DNA of 36,686 nucleotides from Clostridia bacterium (GTDB lineage Bacteria; Bacillota_A; Clostridia; Christensenellales; Aristaeellaceae): contig JAFXMP010000334.1 of assembly GCA_017530275.1 (NCBI GenBank), forward strand, positions 1 through 36,686. Direction: 5' to 3'. The notes below the pieces were generated by a model. The model was not told where the DNA came from. It was given only the letters and a program-made list of their open reading frames with translations, and searched no databases. The translations under genes and the position numbers were made by a program. This document shows, piece after piece, positions 6,664 through 14,361 of the stretch; within the stretch, counting starts at the first letter, position 1, and each line of letters begins with the position of its first letter.

Positions 6664-7677
6664 TCATTCCGCCCGGTAGAAGGCGATGGTCAAGGCCCCG
6701 TCCTGGCTGGAGGCTTCAATGCGCAGGGGAAAGGGATAATCGTTGCGGAAACGGAAGTTCAGCTCGGAATTGCCCACGGCGGCGTCCACCCCGATGGGCA
6801 GGTAGCTGGCCCCGTTGTCCCCGTGGGCCCGGCGCTGGAGCACCGTCAGACCCGGCAGTTGCAGCACCACGTTGTAAAGCGTGCTGGACACCTGGCAGGT
6901 GCCGCCGCCGTAGCCCTGCTGGAGCTGGCCGTCCACCAGAACCCCGGCGGGCATATAGCCGCTGCTGGCCTTATAGGGCCCCATATCCCGGTTGAAATTC
7001 AGGTCCGCCGCGGGGAGCAGCGGAAAAGCGCACAGCTTCTGGCAGGCAACGGCGATATTGGTCATCCGGTTCATGTTGGATTCATCCGTGGTGATTTTAT
7101 AAAAGGAAGTGTAGGAAGCGATAGGCGCGTCAGTGCCCGCGTCCTCCGGCACTTCGTACACGTTCAGCATTTCGCCCAGCAGCCGGGAATCGATATAACC
7201 ATACTGCCGGTGATAGATTACTTTCCCATAGCCGTTTTCTAATCCGATGAAGGAAACCCGGGCGCCCTTATGCAGGGTGATCAGGGTTTCGCCGCCGCCG
7301 GGCAAAGTGGTGACAGGCGCATCCTCAGCTTCCACCGCGGCCAGGAAATGATTGAAATCCACACCGTAAGGCGGCGTGGAAACCTTGTCCAGCACCTTGG
7401 TATCCTCTAAGCATACCCGGCGGACATAGCCGGTCAGCTTGCCCTCCTGGTAGGAAACCAGGGCGAAGGTGGGGTTCAGCGCCAGTACGGATATCCGCCG
7501 GGATTTGGGAATGATGCCGATTTGGGTGATGCCCTCGGTGCCGTCCCAGTCGGCGTATACCTTGGAATCCACCCGGGTGCGGGCGGTATAAAGCGCGGGA
7601 GAAGCGTCCTCCGCCCGGCCCGGCATGGCGGGCAAGAGCAGAGAAAGCAGCAGGGCCAGCGCCAGGAAGCGTTTCAT
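6664..7677 (-). CDS. Secreted VanW-family protein (distal copy)
   Basis: This 337-residue protein has a typical signal peptide (MKRFLALALLLSLLLPAMPG, cleavage near RAED), then two SH3-like segments (about residues 30-180; for example GYVRRVCLED and GYGKVIYHRQYGYIDSRLL). The C-terminus is a VanW domain (about 205-335) with DLNFNRDMGPY, YGGGTCQVSSTLYN, HGDNGASYLPIGVDAAV and FRFRNDYPFPLRIEA. The biochemical role of VanW domains is not settled; they occur in vancomycin-resistance loci and many clostridial cell-envelope proteins. The gene follows its paralogue by 6 nt, and its AAGGAG site overlaps the end of that gene, so the two are translationally close and probably one operon. An envelope or peptidoglycan role is inferred from the SH3-like parts. 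Confidence 0.88.
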   Translation of the reverse strand: MKRFLALALLLSLLLPAMPGRAEDASPALYTARTRVDSKVYADWDGTEGITQIGIIPKSRRISVLALNPTFALVSYQEGKLTGYVRRVCLEDTKVLDKVSTPPYGVDFNHFLAAVEAEDAPVTTLPGGGETLITLHKGARVSFIGLENGYGKVIYHRQYGYIDSRLLGEMLNVYEVPEDAGTDAPIASYTSFYKITTDESNMNRMTNIAVACQKLCAFPLLPAADLNFNRDMGPYKASSGYMPAGVLVDGQLQQGYGGGTCQVSSTLYNVVLQLPGLTVLQRRAHGDNGASYLPIGVDAAVGNSELNFRFRNDYPFPLRIEASSQDGALTIAFYRAE

Positions 7678-7683
7678 AGAATG

Positions 7684-8691
7684 TTAAATCTCCTTGTAAA
7701 TGGCGACAAACAGCGCTAAATCGTGGGTGGACGCGTCAATGCGGATGGGGAAATCGTAATCGTTGCGGAAAATGAAATTCTGGGTATCGGTGCCGGAGGC
7801 CGCGTCCATACCGTGGGGCAGGTAAGAGGCGGCGTTGTCGCCGTGGGGATTGCGGCGGAGAACCGTAATGCCGGGCAGCTGCATCAGAGCGTCCCACAGG
7901 GTGCTGGAGACCTGACAGCTGCCGCCGCCGTAGCCCATTTTGGTTTCGCCGTCCACCAGCACCGGGGCTAGGCGATAGCCGTTGGCGGCGTTGAAGGGAG
8001 CCACCATGTTATTGAAATTCATGGTTTGCCCCGGCTGAAGCACCACGCTGATGTACTTGCAGCACACACCTAAGTTCACAATCCGGTCCGGGTTGTCATT
8101 GTAAAAAGAATTGAACACGGAAATGGGCTGGCTGCCGTCCGCCGTTTCGATGTTGTCGGCTACGGGCAGGAGCTCCGCCAAATCGTTGGTGTTGATATAG
8201 CCGTATACACGCTTGTGGATCACCACGGCCCAGCCGTCCTCAAACCCCTCGATGGCCACCCGCGCCCCGGCGGTCAGCATGGACAGGGTGTCGCTTTCCA
8301 CATTTTTATCAGCCTTGACTTCCACATCCCGATCGATCACCGCGTAGTAGGGTATGGGCACGATAGGATAATTGGGCGTATGCAGGGGATCGGGATTGTC
8401 CGTCACGTCGATGCGGTGGCGCATCACATAGCCCACGCCGCTGCCCACCTTGATGGCCACCCAGCCAGGATAAACGTCGAGGATTTGGATTTTGTTCCCG
8501 GCGTTCATGGTTTTGATCACCTTGCCGGTCTCGGAATCCATTCTGTCGTAAACATTGGTATAGCTGTTGGGATAGCGGCGGGTGATGATGCCTTCGTACA
8601 GCACGTTGCTTTTCTTTTCCGCGGCATAAGCGGCGGGAGCGCACAGGATGCACAGGATCAGCGCCAGGGACAGCAAAGACCGGTATTTCAC
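7684..8691 (-). CDS. Secreted VanW-family protein (proximal copy)
   Basis: This is the first gene of the VanW pair, 335 residues from the chosen GTG at 8691. GGAGG lies 9 nt upstream (8701-8705) and the product opens with a clean signal peptide (KYRSLLSLALILCILCAP, cleavage after AYA). The longer in-frame ATG at 8754 falls at about the predicted transcription start and is rejected. SH3-like segments (VAIKVGSGVGYVMRHRI; VVIHKRVYGYINTNDL) lead into a VanW domain with MNFNNMVAPFNAANGY, YGGGSCQVSSTLWD, HGDNAASYLPHGMDAA and FIFRNDYDFPIRIDA. The domain order matches the next gene throughout, so the pair arose by duplication. Both copies keep the GGG-CQVSST core. Confidence 0.88.
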   Translation of the reverse strand: MKYRSLLSLALILCILCAPAAYAAEKKSNVLYEGIITRRYPNSYTNVYDRMDSETGKVIKTMNAGNKIQILDVYPGWVAIKVGSGVGYVMRHRIDVTDNPDPLHTPNYPIVPIPYYAVIDRDVEVKADKNVESDTLSMLTAGARVAIEGFEDGWAVVIHKRVYGYINTNDLAELLPVADNIETADGSQPISVFNSFYNDNPDRIVNLGVCCKYISVVLQPGQTMNFNNMVAPFNAANGYRLAPVLVDGETKMGYGGGSCQVSSTLWDALMQLPGITVLRRNPHGDNAASYLPHGMDAASGTDTQNFIFRNDYDFPIRIDASTHDLALFVAIYKEI

Positions 8692-8757
8692 CTTGAATGA
8701 CCTCCAACCTTTTTCCATCGTACAGGGCTGCCGGTATGAATGCCGACAGTCCAACTT

Positions 8758-8785
8758 ATTATAGCACGTTTTTTCCTTCTGGCAA
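8758..8785 (-). promoter_or_regulatory. Sigma-A promoter for the VanW pair
   Basis: On the - strand TTGCCA (8785-8780), a 16-nt spacer and a perfect TATAAT (8763-8758) lie about 67 nt upstream of the GTG start at 8691. The leader is short and shows no special structure. Confidence 0.7.
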
Positions 8786-8827
8786 ATCCTTATTAGGAAA
8801 TATTTACATTCCGTTCACGGTCTTTGG

Positions 8828-8856
8828 TTGCCCAGCGCTGTGGTATGTGATAGAAT
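8828..8856 (+). promoter_or_regulatory. Sigma-A promoter for the GNAT gene
   Basis: TTGCCC (8828-8833), a 17-nt spacer and TAGAAT (8851-8856) with an extended -10 TG (TGATAGAAT) lie 33 nt upstream of the ATG at 8890. It is divergent from the VanW promoter across a region of about 200 bp. Confidence 0.6.
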
Positions 8857-8889
8857 ACGGGTGGAAAAAGAAGCGAAAGGAAGAAAATC

Positions 8890-9486
8890 ATGCCAGCCTT
8901 TACCGTAAAGGAGCTTACCTTGGAGCAGATCCGCTTTCTTTATGCCGGACGCCTGCAGGAGGATTTTCCCCCGGATGAAATCAAGCCTCTGAGCGCCATC
9001 GAGCGGGCGATGCGCCGGGGGGAATATGTTTGTTTCGGCGCAATGGCTGGGGAGGATATTTTAGCCTACGCCTTTTTTATCCGGCTGGAGAAAGGCGAAA
9101 AGGAATTTGCGCTGTTTGATTATCTCGCGGTAAAAAAAGAAGCGCGCTGCATGGGGGTGGGCAGCGCGTTTCTGCAGGGGCTGATTTCGGGCCCCTTGAA
9201 AAGAATGGCCTGTGTGCTGCTCGAAGTGGACGATCCCGCCTTCGCGCCGGATGAGATGGAGCGGGACGTCCGAAACCGCCGTCTGCGCTTTTATCTGCGG
9301 AACGGTTTAATGGACACTTCCGTCACCGCCGTGGTATTCGGCGTGCACTTCCGTATCCTGTTCCTGCCTGTGGGCCAATGCCCCTCCCCTGATGAAACCC
9401 GGCGCATGTATGCTTCCCTCTACCGCGCTGTAATGCCCTGGAAAATTTGCGAAAAAAATGTGCTGATCCATGGATCGCTGGAGTAA
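8890..9486 (+). CDS. GNAT-family N-acetyltransferase
   Basis: This 198-residue protein fits the GNAT fold, which transfers an acyl group from acyl-CoA to an amine. The core is FALFDYLAVKKEARCMGVGS (strand 4 plus the acetyl-CoA pyrophosphate loop, a variant of the Q/RxxGxG motif) at about residues 77-96. A helix follows (AFLQGLI), then LLEVDDP (strand 5) and RNRRLRFYLRNGL (the usual late helix before the last strands). The start has AAGGAAG about 8 nt upstream. The gene is monocistronic, with its own promoter and a separate promoter for the next gene. The substrate cannot be predicted. Confidence 0.82.
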   Translation: MPAFTVKELTLEQIRFLYAGRLQEDFPPDEIKPLSAIERAMRRGEYVCFGAMAGEDILAYAFFIRLEKGEKEFALFDYLAVKKEARCMGVGSAFLQGLISGPLKRMACVLLEVDDPAFAPDEMERDVRNRRLRFYLRNGLMDTSVTAVVFGVHFRILFLPVGQCPSPDETRRMYASLYRAVMPWKICEKNVLIHGSLE

Positions 9487-9565
9487 GGCGTTCAGTTTTG
9501 TCTCTTAAGGACTTTGTATTGTGTGAATGGAATAGAGTTATACTTCAATGAACAGACAAAACTTG

Positions 9566-9594
9566 TTGACACTGGAACGCTTTTTCGGTATACG
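9566..9594 (+). promoter_or_regulatory. Promoter for the carbohydrate-binding protein gene
   Basis: TTGACA (9566-9571), a 17-nt spacer and TATACG (9589-9594) precede the ATG at 9654 by about 60 nt. A perfect 10-bp inverted repeat (AGTTTTGTCT at 9494-9503, AGACAAAACT at 9554-9563) ends just before the -35 box and could be an operator or the end of a terminator for the GNAT gene. Confidence 0.6.
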
Positions 9595-9653
9595 ATTCAT
9601 GTAATTTTTCCCAATCGATCATACAAATAAAACTTGATAGGGGGAGCAAAAGA

Positions 9654-10466
9654 ATGAACAACAAGATTCTACGGTCCTCTCTTTTCCGGAAAACGCAGTG
9701 CATTCTCATCGCCCTTGCGCTTTGCATCCTTGCCCCGCTCATGTTTTCATCATCGGCCCAAGCTGACGGCATACCAGTTGTTATTGACTTGAGCGACAAT
9801 GGAATCACGGCGGATTCCCCGGGGCTCTATTCTGAAGGCAGCACACTGACCATCGCGCTGCCAGGCGAATATTTGCTCAGAGGAACGCTCAGCAATGGAC
9901 AGATCATTGTGGACTGCGAACAGAACGGCAAGGTGAGGTTATATTTCAGCGGAATATCCATTCATTGTGAAAATGGACCCGCTCTGTACATAAAGAAATG
10001 CTCGCCAAGGCTAACGATAGATCTTGTGGAAGGCACTGACAATGAACTGAGCGACGGGACGGCCTATGCTGGAAAAGACGGCCCCGATGGCGTCATATAC
10101 AGCAAAAGTGATTTGACCATCACAGGCGCGGGCGCTCTGACTGTGAAAGGCTCCTATCGGGACGGAATCGTATCCAAGGACGATTTGCGCATCAAAAGCG
10201 GAATCATTAACGTGACCGCTGCACACAACGGTATTGTCGGAAAGGATTGTGTGGAGATATTTGATGGCGAGATCACCGTTTGCGCTGGCAATGACGGGAT
10301 AAAAACCACGAATGACGATTCTGAATGGGGTTATATTCTGATGGAAGGCGGCACAGTCAGCGTTACCTGCGGAGACGACCCCCTGTCGTTTGTCCATGGG
10401 ATTTCCATTACCGGAGGCACTGTCAGCGCGATCGTTGATACTTCATTAAAAACGTCCAATGATTGA
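9654..10466 (+). CDS. Secreted carbohydrate-binding domain protein (Cthe_2159/DUF4353 type)
   Basis: This 270-residue protein has a signal peptide (about residues 1-38, cleavage after SSAQA) and then a right-handed beta-helix-like repeat. The family pattern starts with the GEYLLRGTLSNGQIIVDCEQ segment, goes on to GPALYIKKCSPRLTIDLVEG and DNELSDG, and ends in short rungs such as DLTITGAGALTVKGSYRDGI and CVEIFDGEITVCAGNDGIKT. The prototype binds acidic plant or cell-surface polysaccharides outside the cell. A GGGGGAG site lies 7 nt before the ATG. The protein is shorter than many relatives and ends abruptly after two further rungs, so it may be truncated at its C-terminus. The CotH-type gene follows within 45 nt, and the two families often occur together, so the product probably works at the cell surface with it. 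Confidence 0.8.
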   Translation: MNNKILRSSLFRKTQCILIALALCILAPLMFSSSAQADGIPVVIDLSDNGITADSPGLYSEGSTLTIALPGEYLLRGTLSNGQIIVDCEQNGKVRLYFSGISIHCENGPALYIKKCSPRLTIDLVEGTDNELSDGTAYAGKDGPDGVIYSKSDLTITGAGALTVKGSYRDGIVSKDDLRIKSGIINVTAAHNGIVGKDCVEIFDGEITVCAGNDGIKTTNDDSEWGYILMEGGTVSVTCGDDPLSFVHGISITGGTVSAIVDTSLKTSND

Positions 10467-10507
10467 CAGAAGCACACAGCAGGTTGATTGAAAGTAGGTT
10501 TCTGCCC

Positions 10508-11995
10508 GTGAAGCATACATTGTGCCTTTTATGTTTACTTGCTTCTTTTGCGCTGTACGCTGCCTCAGCGCGGGCAGAAGCCCTTCTTTCCGTCTACATC
10601 AATGAAATATGCGCCAGCAATGGCGGCCATTACACCATCGGGGAATCCGCGCCTGATTATGTGGAGCTTCGCAACCTCACAGACCAGGCGCTTTCCCTCG
10701 ATGGTTTTTTCATCAGCGATGACGAAGACCATCTTCAAAAGTTTTCATTGGATGGATACAGCATTCCTGAAAACGGTTATATCATTTTAGCGGCGGACAA
10801 AAAGGAGCTGCCCTTTAAGCTGTCCGCATCCGGCGGCGACGAACTGTTCCTGTCCGACGCGGACGGAAATATCTTGCAGCGCGTATCTCTTCCTCCCCTT
10901 AAAAAAGATGAAACGTATTCTTTACAGGAAAATGGCGAATGGCAGCTTACAGACCCTTCTCCGCTCGAAGCAAACGAGGAAGGAATACCCTATGTGGAGA
11001 AGGCGTATGTCGCTTCTCCCCGTTTTTCTCATGAAGCGGGATTCTACGACGATCCTTTTGACCTGACGCTTGAGGGATATAAAACCTATCAGCTGTACTA
11101 CACAACAGACGGCAGCGTTCCGGATGAAAATTCAACGCTGTATACCGGACCGATCCATATTGAGGACGCGACCAGTCAGCCCAATAAACTCAGTAAGAGA
11201 ACGGATATTACGATTCGCGGGGCGACGCCGCCGTCGAGCTTGATAAAAAAAGCCACGATCATTCGCGCCGTCGCCATCGACCCGGACGGCAACCGCAGCA
11301 ATGATGTGGTGAAAACCTATTTCGTAGGTTTCCAGAATTACGAATCCTATCAGAACATTGCTATTCTGTCCATTGTGGCGGATCCCTATGATCTGTTTGA
11401 CAAACAGGACGGGATTTATGTTCGCGGAAAAGTATACAAGGAATGGCTGAGCGATGAAAACCGCGATCAGGATTTGGCGCCGGAAAGAATACCGACGAAT
11501 TATAAACAGCACGGCAGAGAATGGGAAATCCCCGTTTCCATTCAATGGTTCGGCGACGATCATTTGCTGCAATTGTCGCAAAGCGCCGGGCTGCGCATTC
11601 ATGGCGATTGGTCGAGGGAGAACGCGAAAAAATCCTTTAACCTGTATGCGAGGAAAGAGTACGGGGCGAGTACCTTCTCATACGATATTCTTCCGGGATT
11701 GCCGGATAAGGAAAAGCTGGTCGTCCGTACCAATCTGGCGAGGGATTCCCTGCTTCATGCGCTGTTGCAGGAGACAGGTCTCCCGATTTCCTCATGCACG
11801 CCCTGCCTGACATTTATCAATGGCGAATTCTGGGGATTTTATGAAATCAGGGACAAGCAAACTGCGAAGGATATCGCCGGCTTTTTCGGCCTGAACAAGA
11901 AAGATTTGCTGGTGGTAAAAATCAGGAGCTGGTATCCGGAACCACGCCTGATGAAGTACAGGACAAGAGCGCCAAGGGTGTTCATAAATTTTTAG
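10508..11995 (+). CDS. CotH-type surface protein, N-terminal fragment
   Basis: The GTG at 10508 is chosen because it opens a normal signal peptide (KHTLCLLCLLASFALYAA, cleavage near ARA). A TTG at 10463 overlaps the previous stop and adds only polar residues. Residues 22-135 form a lamin-tail domain (SVYINEICASNGG, DYVELRNLTDQALSLDGFFI). Residues 155-270 look like the chitobiase/hexosaminidase C-terminal fold (YQLYYTTDGSVPDENSTLYT). From about 280 the CotH domain begins: DPYDLFDKQDGIYVRG, SAGLRIHGDWSRENAKKSF, LARDSLLHALLQETGL, FINGEFWGFYEIRDK. The last 23 residues or so, after LLVVK, are out of frame and end at a chance stop. Confidence 0.8.
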   Translation: MKHTLCLLCLLASFALYAASARAEALLSVYINEICASNGGHYTIGESAPDYVELRNLTDQALSLDGFFISDDEDHLQKFSLDGYSIPENGYIILAADKKELPFKLSASGGDELFLSDADGNILQRVSLPPLKKDETYSLQENGEWQLTDPSPLEANEEGIPYVEKAYVASPRFSHEAGFYDDPFDLTLEGYKTYQLYYTTDGSVPDENSTLYTGPIHIEDATSQPNKLSKRTDITIRGATPPSSLIKKATIIRAVAIDPDGNRSNDVVKTYFVGFQNYESYQNIAILSIVADPYDLFDKQDGIYVRGKVYKEWLSDENRDQDLAPERIPTNYKQHGREWEIPVSIQWFGDDHLLQLSQSAGLRIHGDWSRENAKKSFNLYARKEYGASTFSYDILPGLPDKEKLVVRTNLARDSLLHALLQETGLPISSCTPCLTFINGEFWGFYEIRDKQTAKDIAGFFGLNKKDLLVVKIRSWYPEPRLMKYRTRAPRVFINF

Positions 11996-13092
11996 TTTCT
12001 GAATTCTCCAGGCTTGACGCTTCTACGCCGCAGGGATATGAAGCCATCAACGCACTGATTGATGTGGATAACTATATCACGCACGCTGCCGGAATCGCTT
12101 ATCTCAACAACACCGACTCCAGCTACAGGCACAATTTTACAATCTGGAGAACGGCTGAAAAGGGCAGCGGCGAATATGAGGATGGCCGCTGGCGGTGGAT
12201 CTTCCAGGATCTGGACATGTGCTGCTACTTCTATGACGGCGTAAAACAGATGATCCTCAGTTTGCCCGAAGACGTGTTTTTTTCCTCCCTTTGGAAAAGC
12301 AGCGAATTTCAAACGAAATACTTAACGCGCATCATGGACTATGCCAACGTTGAACTGACGCCTGAATATGTGCGGGAATTTATCACGCCGATACTGACCT
12401 ATTACGATCCTTATCTTTATGAAACAAACGTCAGGTTCTCGTCAAAAGACACCTCCGCCAAGCCCGGCACGAAAAGCATTTCCAGCCTGACAGCCTTCTT
12501 CCAGACCCGCCGTGATGCAGTAATCAAACAGCTTACAGAAACATTTCAGCTGACCCGCGGAACGAGCACGCTTTCGCTGCACGGCCTGCCCCAGGGAATG
12601 GCTCTGGAAATCAACGGGCATCAGGCGCACATTTACGGCAATTCCTGGACTGGCGTATATTTTAAGGGCTGCGCCGTCAGCTTCACAGCGGGAGATATCC
12701 CGGGGTACCAGTTCGCCGGTTGGTACACCGGAGACAGATTGGTTACGACGGAACGGACAGTGGAAATATCCACGAATAATAACAATACCCTGACGCCTGT
12801 GTATACAGAAATTTCTGCCATCGCCGTTATGAATGAAACGGAAATTCTCTATGGCAGCGGGAAATATGGGTTTACCATCCCTATAAAAGACTCCATCAAT
12901 GAGTGTGAGCTCCAGCCCGATGCCACGCTTGAAGTGGAGCGCAGTTACGTTGACAATTCCATTACGTTCCAGCTCAGCGCATCTGCGGAAGCGCCTCAGG
13001 GCTTTACCCTGTCCGTTCCCCTGCGGGATTATTACAGTGCAGGCGCAGTGATCAGGCTGACCAAGCTGGAGGACGCCGCTGCCATGAACTGA
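11923..13092 (+). CDS. CotH-type surface protein, middle fragment
   Basis: The frame is open from 11923 and continues the CotH domain: INALIDVDNYITHAAGIAYL, then WRWIFQDLDMCCYFYDG, whose acidic pair matches the family's metal-binding region. A beta-repeat follows (DIPGYQFAGWYTGDRLVTTE), typical of Listeria-Bacteroides/InlB-like surface repeats, then immunoglobulin-like strands. A GTG at 12064 is the first start-like codon but has no good ribosome binding site and falls inside the domain. This part is therefore unlikely to be made as a separate protein. It ends at an in-frame TGA with no change of frame. Confidence 0.75.
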   Translation, partial: QELVSGTTPDEVQDKSAKGVHKFLVSEFSRLDASTPQGYEAINALIDVDNYITHAAGIAYLNNTDSSYRHNFTIWRTAEKGSGEYEDGRWRWIFQDLDMCCYFYDGVKQMILSLPEDVFFSSLWKSSEFQTKYLTRIMDYANVELTPEYVREFITPILTYYDPYLYETNVRFSSKDTSAKPGTKSISSLTAFFQTRRDAVIKQLTETFQLTRGTSTLSLHGLPQGMALEINGHQAHIYGNSWTGVYFKGCAVSFTAGDIPGYQFAGWYTGDRLVTTERTVEISTNNNNTLTPVYTEISAIAVMNETEILYGSGKYGFTIPIKDSINECELQPDATLEVERSYVDNSITFQLSASAEAPQGFTLSVPLRDYYSAGAVIRLTKLEDAAAMN

Positions 13093-13095
13093 AGG

Positions 13096-14205
13096 GTGCG
13101 CTGCAGGAATGGTGAAAACCCCTATCAGGAGATAGCCGTGTACGAGATGGAACTGACCGGCGGGCGTTTATGGCTCAGTTTCGTCCTTCCGGAAGAACTG
13201 CTGGATAACCAGAACATCGATATCCGTCTGGAAACGGATAACAGCTCCGGTTCGTTCACTCTGAGCGGTTTCCGCATATACGGCGTTCCTATGAAAGCTT
13301 CCATGGCGCGGGCGTATGAATATGCCCGCATGGTAAAAGCGATTGGCGCGGATGACGTGTATTATCCGAATCTTGAACAGATGGCTACATGGAATGCGGC
13401 GGACGTGGAAATTGTAATCGCTGCTTTGAGAGCAAAGCTGCAGGCCGCGATGGCGGAGAAAGCGCTGTCGACCGTCGCAGACTTTGGCTCCAAACCCGAA
13501 TGGGAAGGTCTGGAAGCATATACTGTGGCGGTCATCGATGAAAAATTGATTCGGGCTTTCTATAACGAGGACGCAATTGATTTCCCCCACGCGGCCGACG
13601 AAACGGTATATCCGTATGAAATTGTAAATAATTCGCTTCATATGCGGGACCCTATAAAGGCGTACCGCGGCGTTATATCGCTGGGAAAGCGTGCCGGTAC
13701 TTTCTTCCTTTTAGATAAGCCGCTGAAAGATTTCCGGTTCCGCGCCTCTCTTGACCAAAAGGATATTCCAAAATCCATGCTTTCCAGCGTGTTTTTCGAT
13801 ATTGCTCCTCAAAACTACCTGTGGATGGATATCGAAATCTTTACGCAGTATCAGGAGGAGGTCGCTTTGGATTTGCCGGAAAGCTGGTTAGGCAAGGATG
13901 TATTTCTCTACCGCGCACAGGACGAGGAGTTAGTCTTCTGGGCAGAGAAAACGGCGGCAGACGGAGCAATCCACATTCAGCCAGCGTCCGGCAGATACTT
14001 AATGCTGGATGAACCCCTTGAATCATTTGCCAAACAGGCTGAGTGGGAGCAGAAGGAAATCGCCGATTCGCTGCGGATTCAGGCGCTTGAGGAGCAGCGG
14101 CACGCGAAAATGAAGCGGACCCTGATCATGATCGGCTGCTCCGCCATCGCTGCGGTCGCCGCAGGCGCCGTCGGGGCCATTCTTTACCTGCGAAAAAGAA
14201 AATAA
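13096..14205 (+). CDS. CotH-type surface protein, C-terminal fragment with membrane anchor
   Basis: This 369-residue stretch is in the same frame as the preceding fragment and separated from it only by TGA and one codon. It starts mid-fold (IAVYEMELTGGRLWLSFVLP, SFTLSGFRIYG) and has a helical segment around residues 75-115. Further beta-rich sequence follows, then a coiled-coil stretch (EWEQKEIADSLRIQALEEQR) and a final membrane helix (MIGCSAIAAVAAGAVGAILYL) followed by RKRK. The anchor suggests that the intact protein is held in the cytoplasmic membrane with its body outside. There is no LPXTG motif. The gene ends convergently with the polysaccharide cluster; the 156 bp between holds only weak inverted repeats (such as AGCGTT-C-AACGCT). 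Confidence 0.75.
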   Translation: MRCRNGENPYQEIAVYEMELTGGRLWLSFVLPEELLDNQNIDIRLETDNSSGSFTLSGFRIYGVPMKASMARAYEYARMVKAIGADDVYYPNLEQMATWNAADVEIVIAALRAKLQAAMAEKALSTVADFGSKPEWEGLEAYTVAVIDEKLIRAFYNEDAIDFPHAADETVYPYEIVNNSLHMRDPIKAYRGVISLGKRAGTFFLLDKPLKDFRFRASLDQKDIPKSMLSSVFFDIAPQNYLWMDIEIFTQYQEEVALDLPESWLGKDVFLYRAQDEELVFWAEKTAADGAIHIQPASGRYLMLDEPLESFAKQAEWEQKEIADSLRIQALEEQRHAKMKRTLIMIGCSAIAAVAAGAVGAILYLRKRK

Positions 14206-14361
14206 TACAGGCATTTATTCAGCCGCTGAGCGTTTCTGAATGGAATAATTGGCCCATGCAGGCGTCTTCCGCTGACCCACGCGATCCATCTCCACGCTTA
14301 GCGCTCAGCGTTCAACGCTCCCTGAACAATGAAAGCGTTCGATAAACCCTCGACGGAATTA

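Larger units (their letters stand above)
10508..14205 (+). pseudogene. CotH-kinase family surface protein, disrupted by a frameshift and a stop
   Basis: Three adjacent frames read as one protein of about 1,232 codons if one base is restored in the AAAAA run at 11917-11921 and the TGA at 13090-13092 is read through. After the run, the +1-corrected frame continues KNQELVSGTTPDEVQDKS without a stop to 13089, and the frame after the TGA continues to 14205 with no further break. The combined protein has a signal peptide, a lamin-tail domain, a chitobiase-like domain, a CotH kinase domain, InlB/bacterial-repeat-like strands, a second beta-rich half and a C-terminal membrane anchor. CotH proteins are atypical protein kinases, known from spore coats and clostridial cell-surface proteins. 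A true pseudogene or two consensus errors are both possible. Confidence 0.7.

Noticed and set aside
6565..7242. Open frame on the + strand across the VanW gene
   Set aside because: It is a shadow of the VanW-coding strand; the - strand product has a signal peptide and all VanW motifs.
13090..13092. UGA recoding (selenocysteine or tryptophan) in the CotH gene
   Set aside because: No selenocysteine-insertion-like structure is evident, and other genes in the window end in TGA normally; nonsense mutation or error is simpler.
13096..14205. Sortase-anchored protein
   Set aside because: No LPXTG-like motif before the C-terminal helix; it ends as a simple membrane anchor with RKRK.
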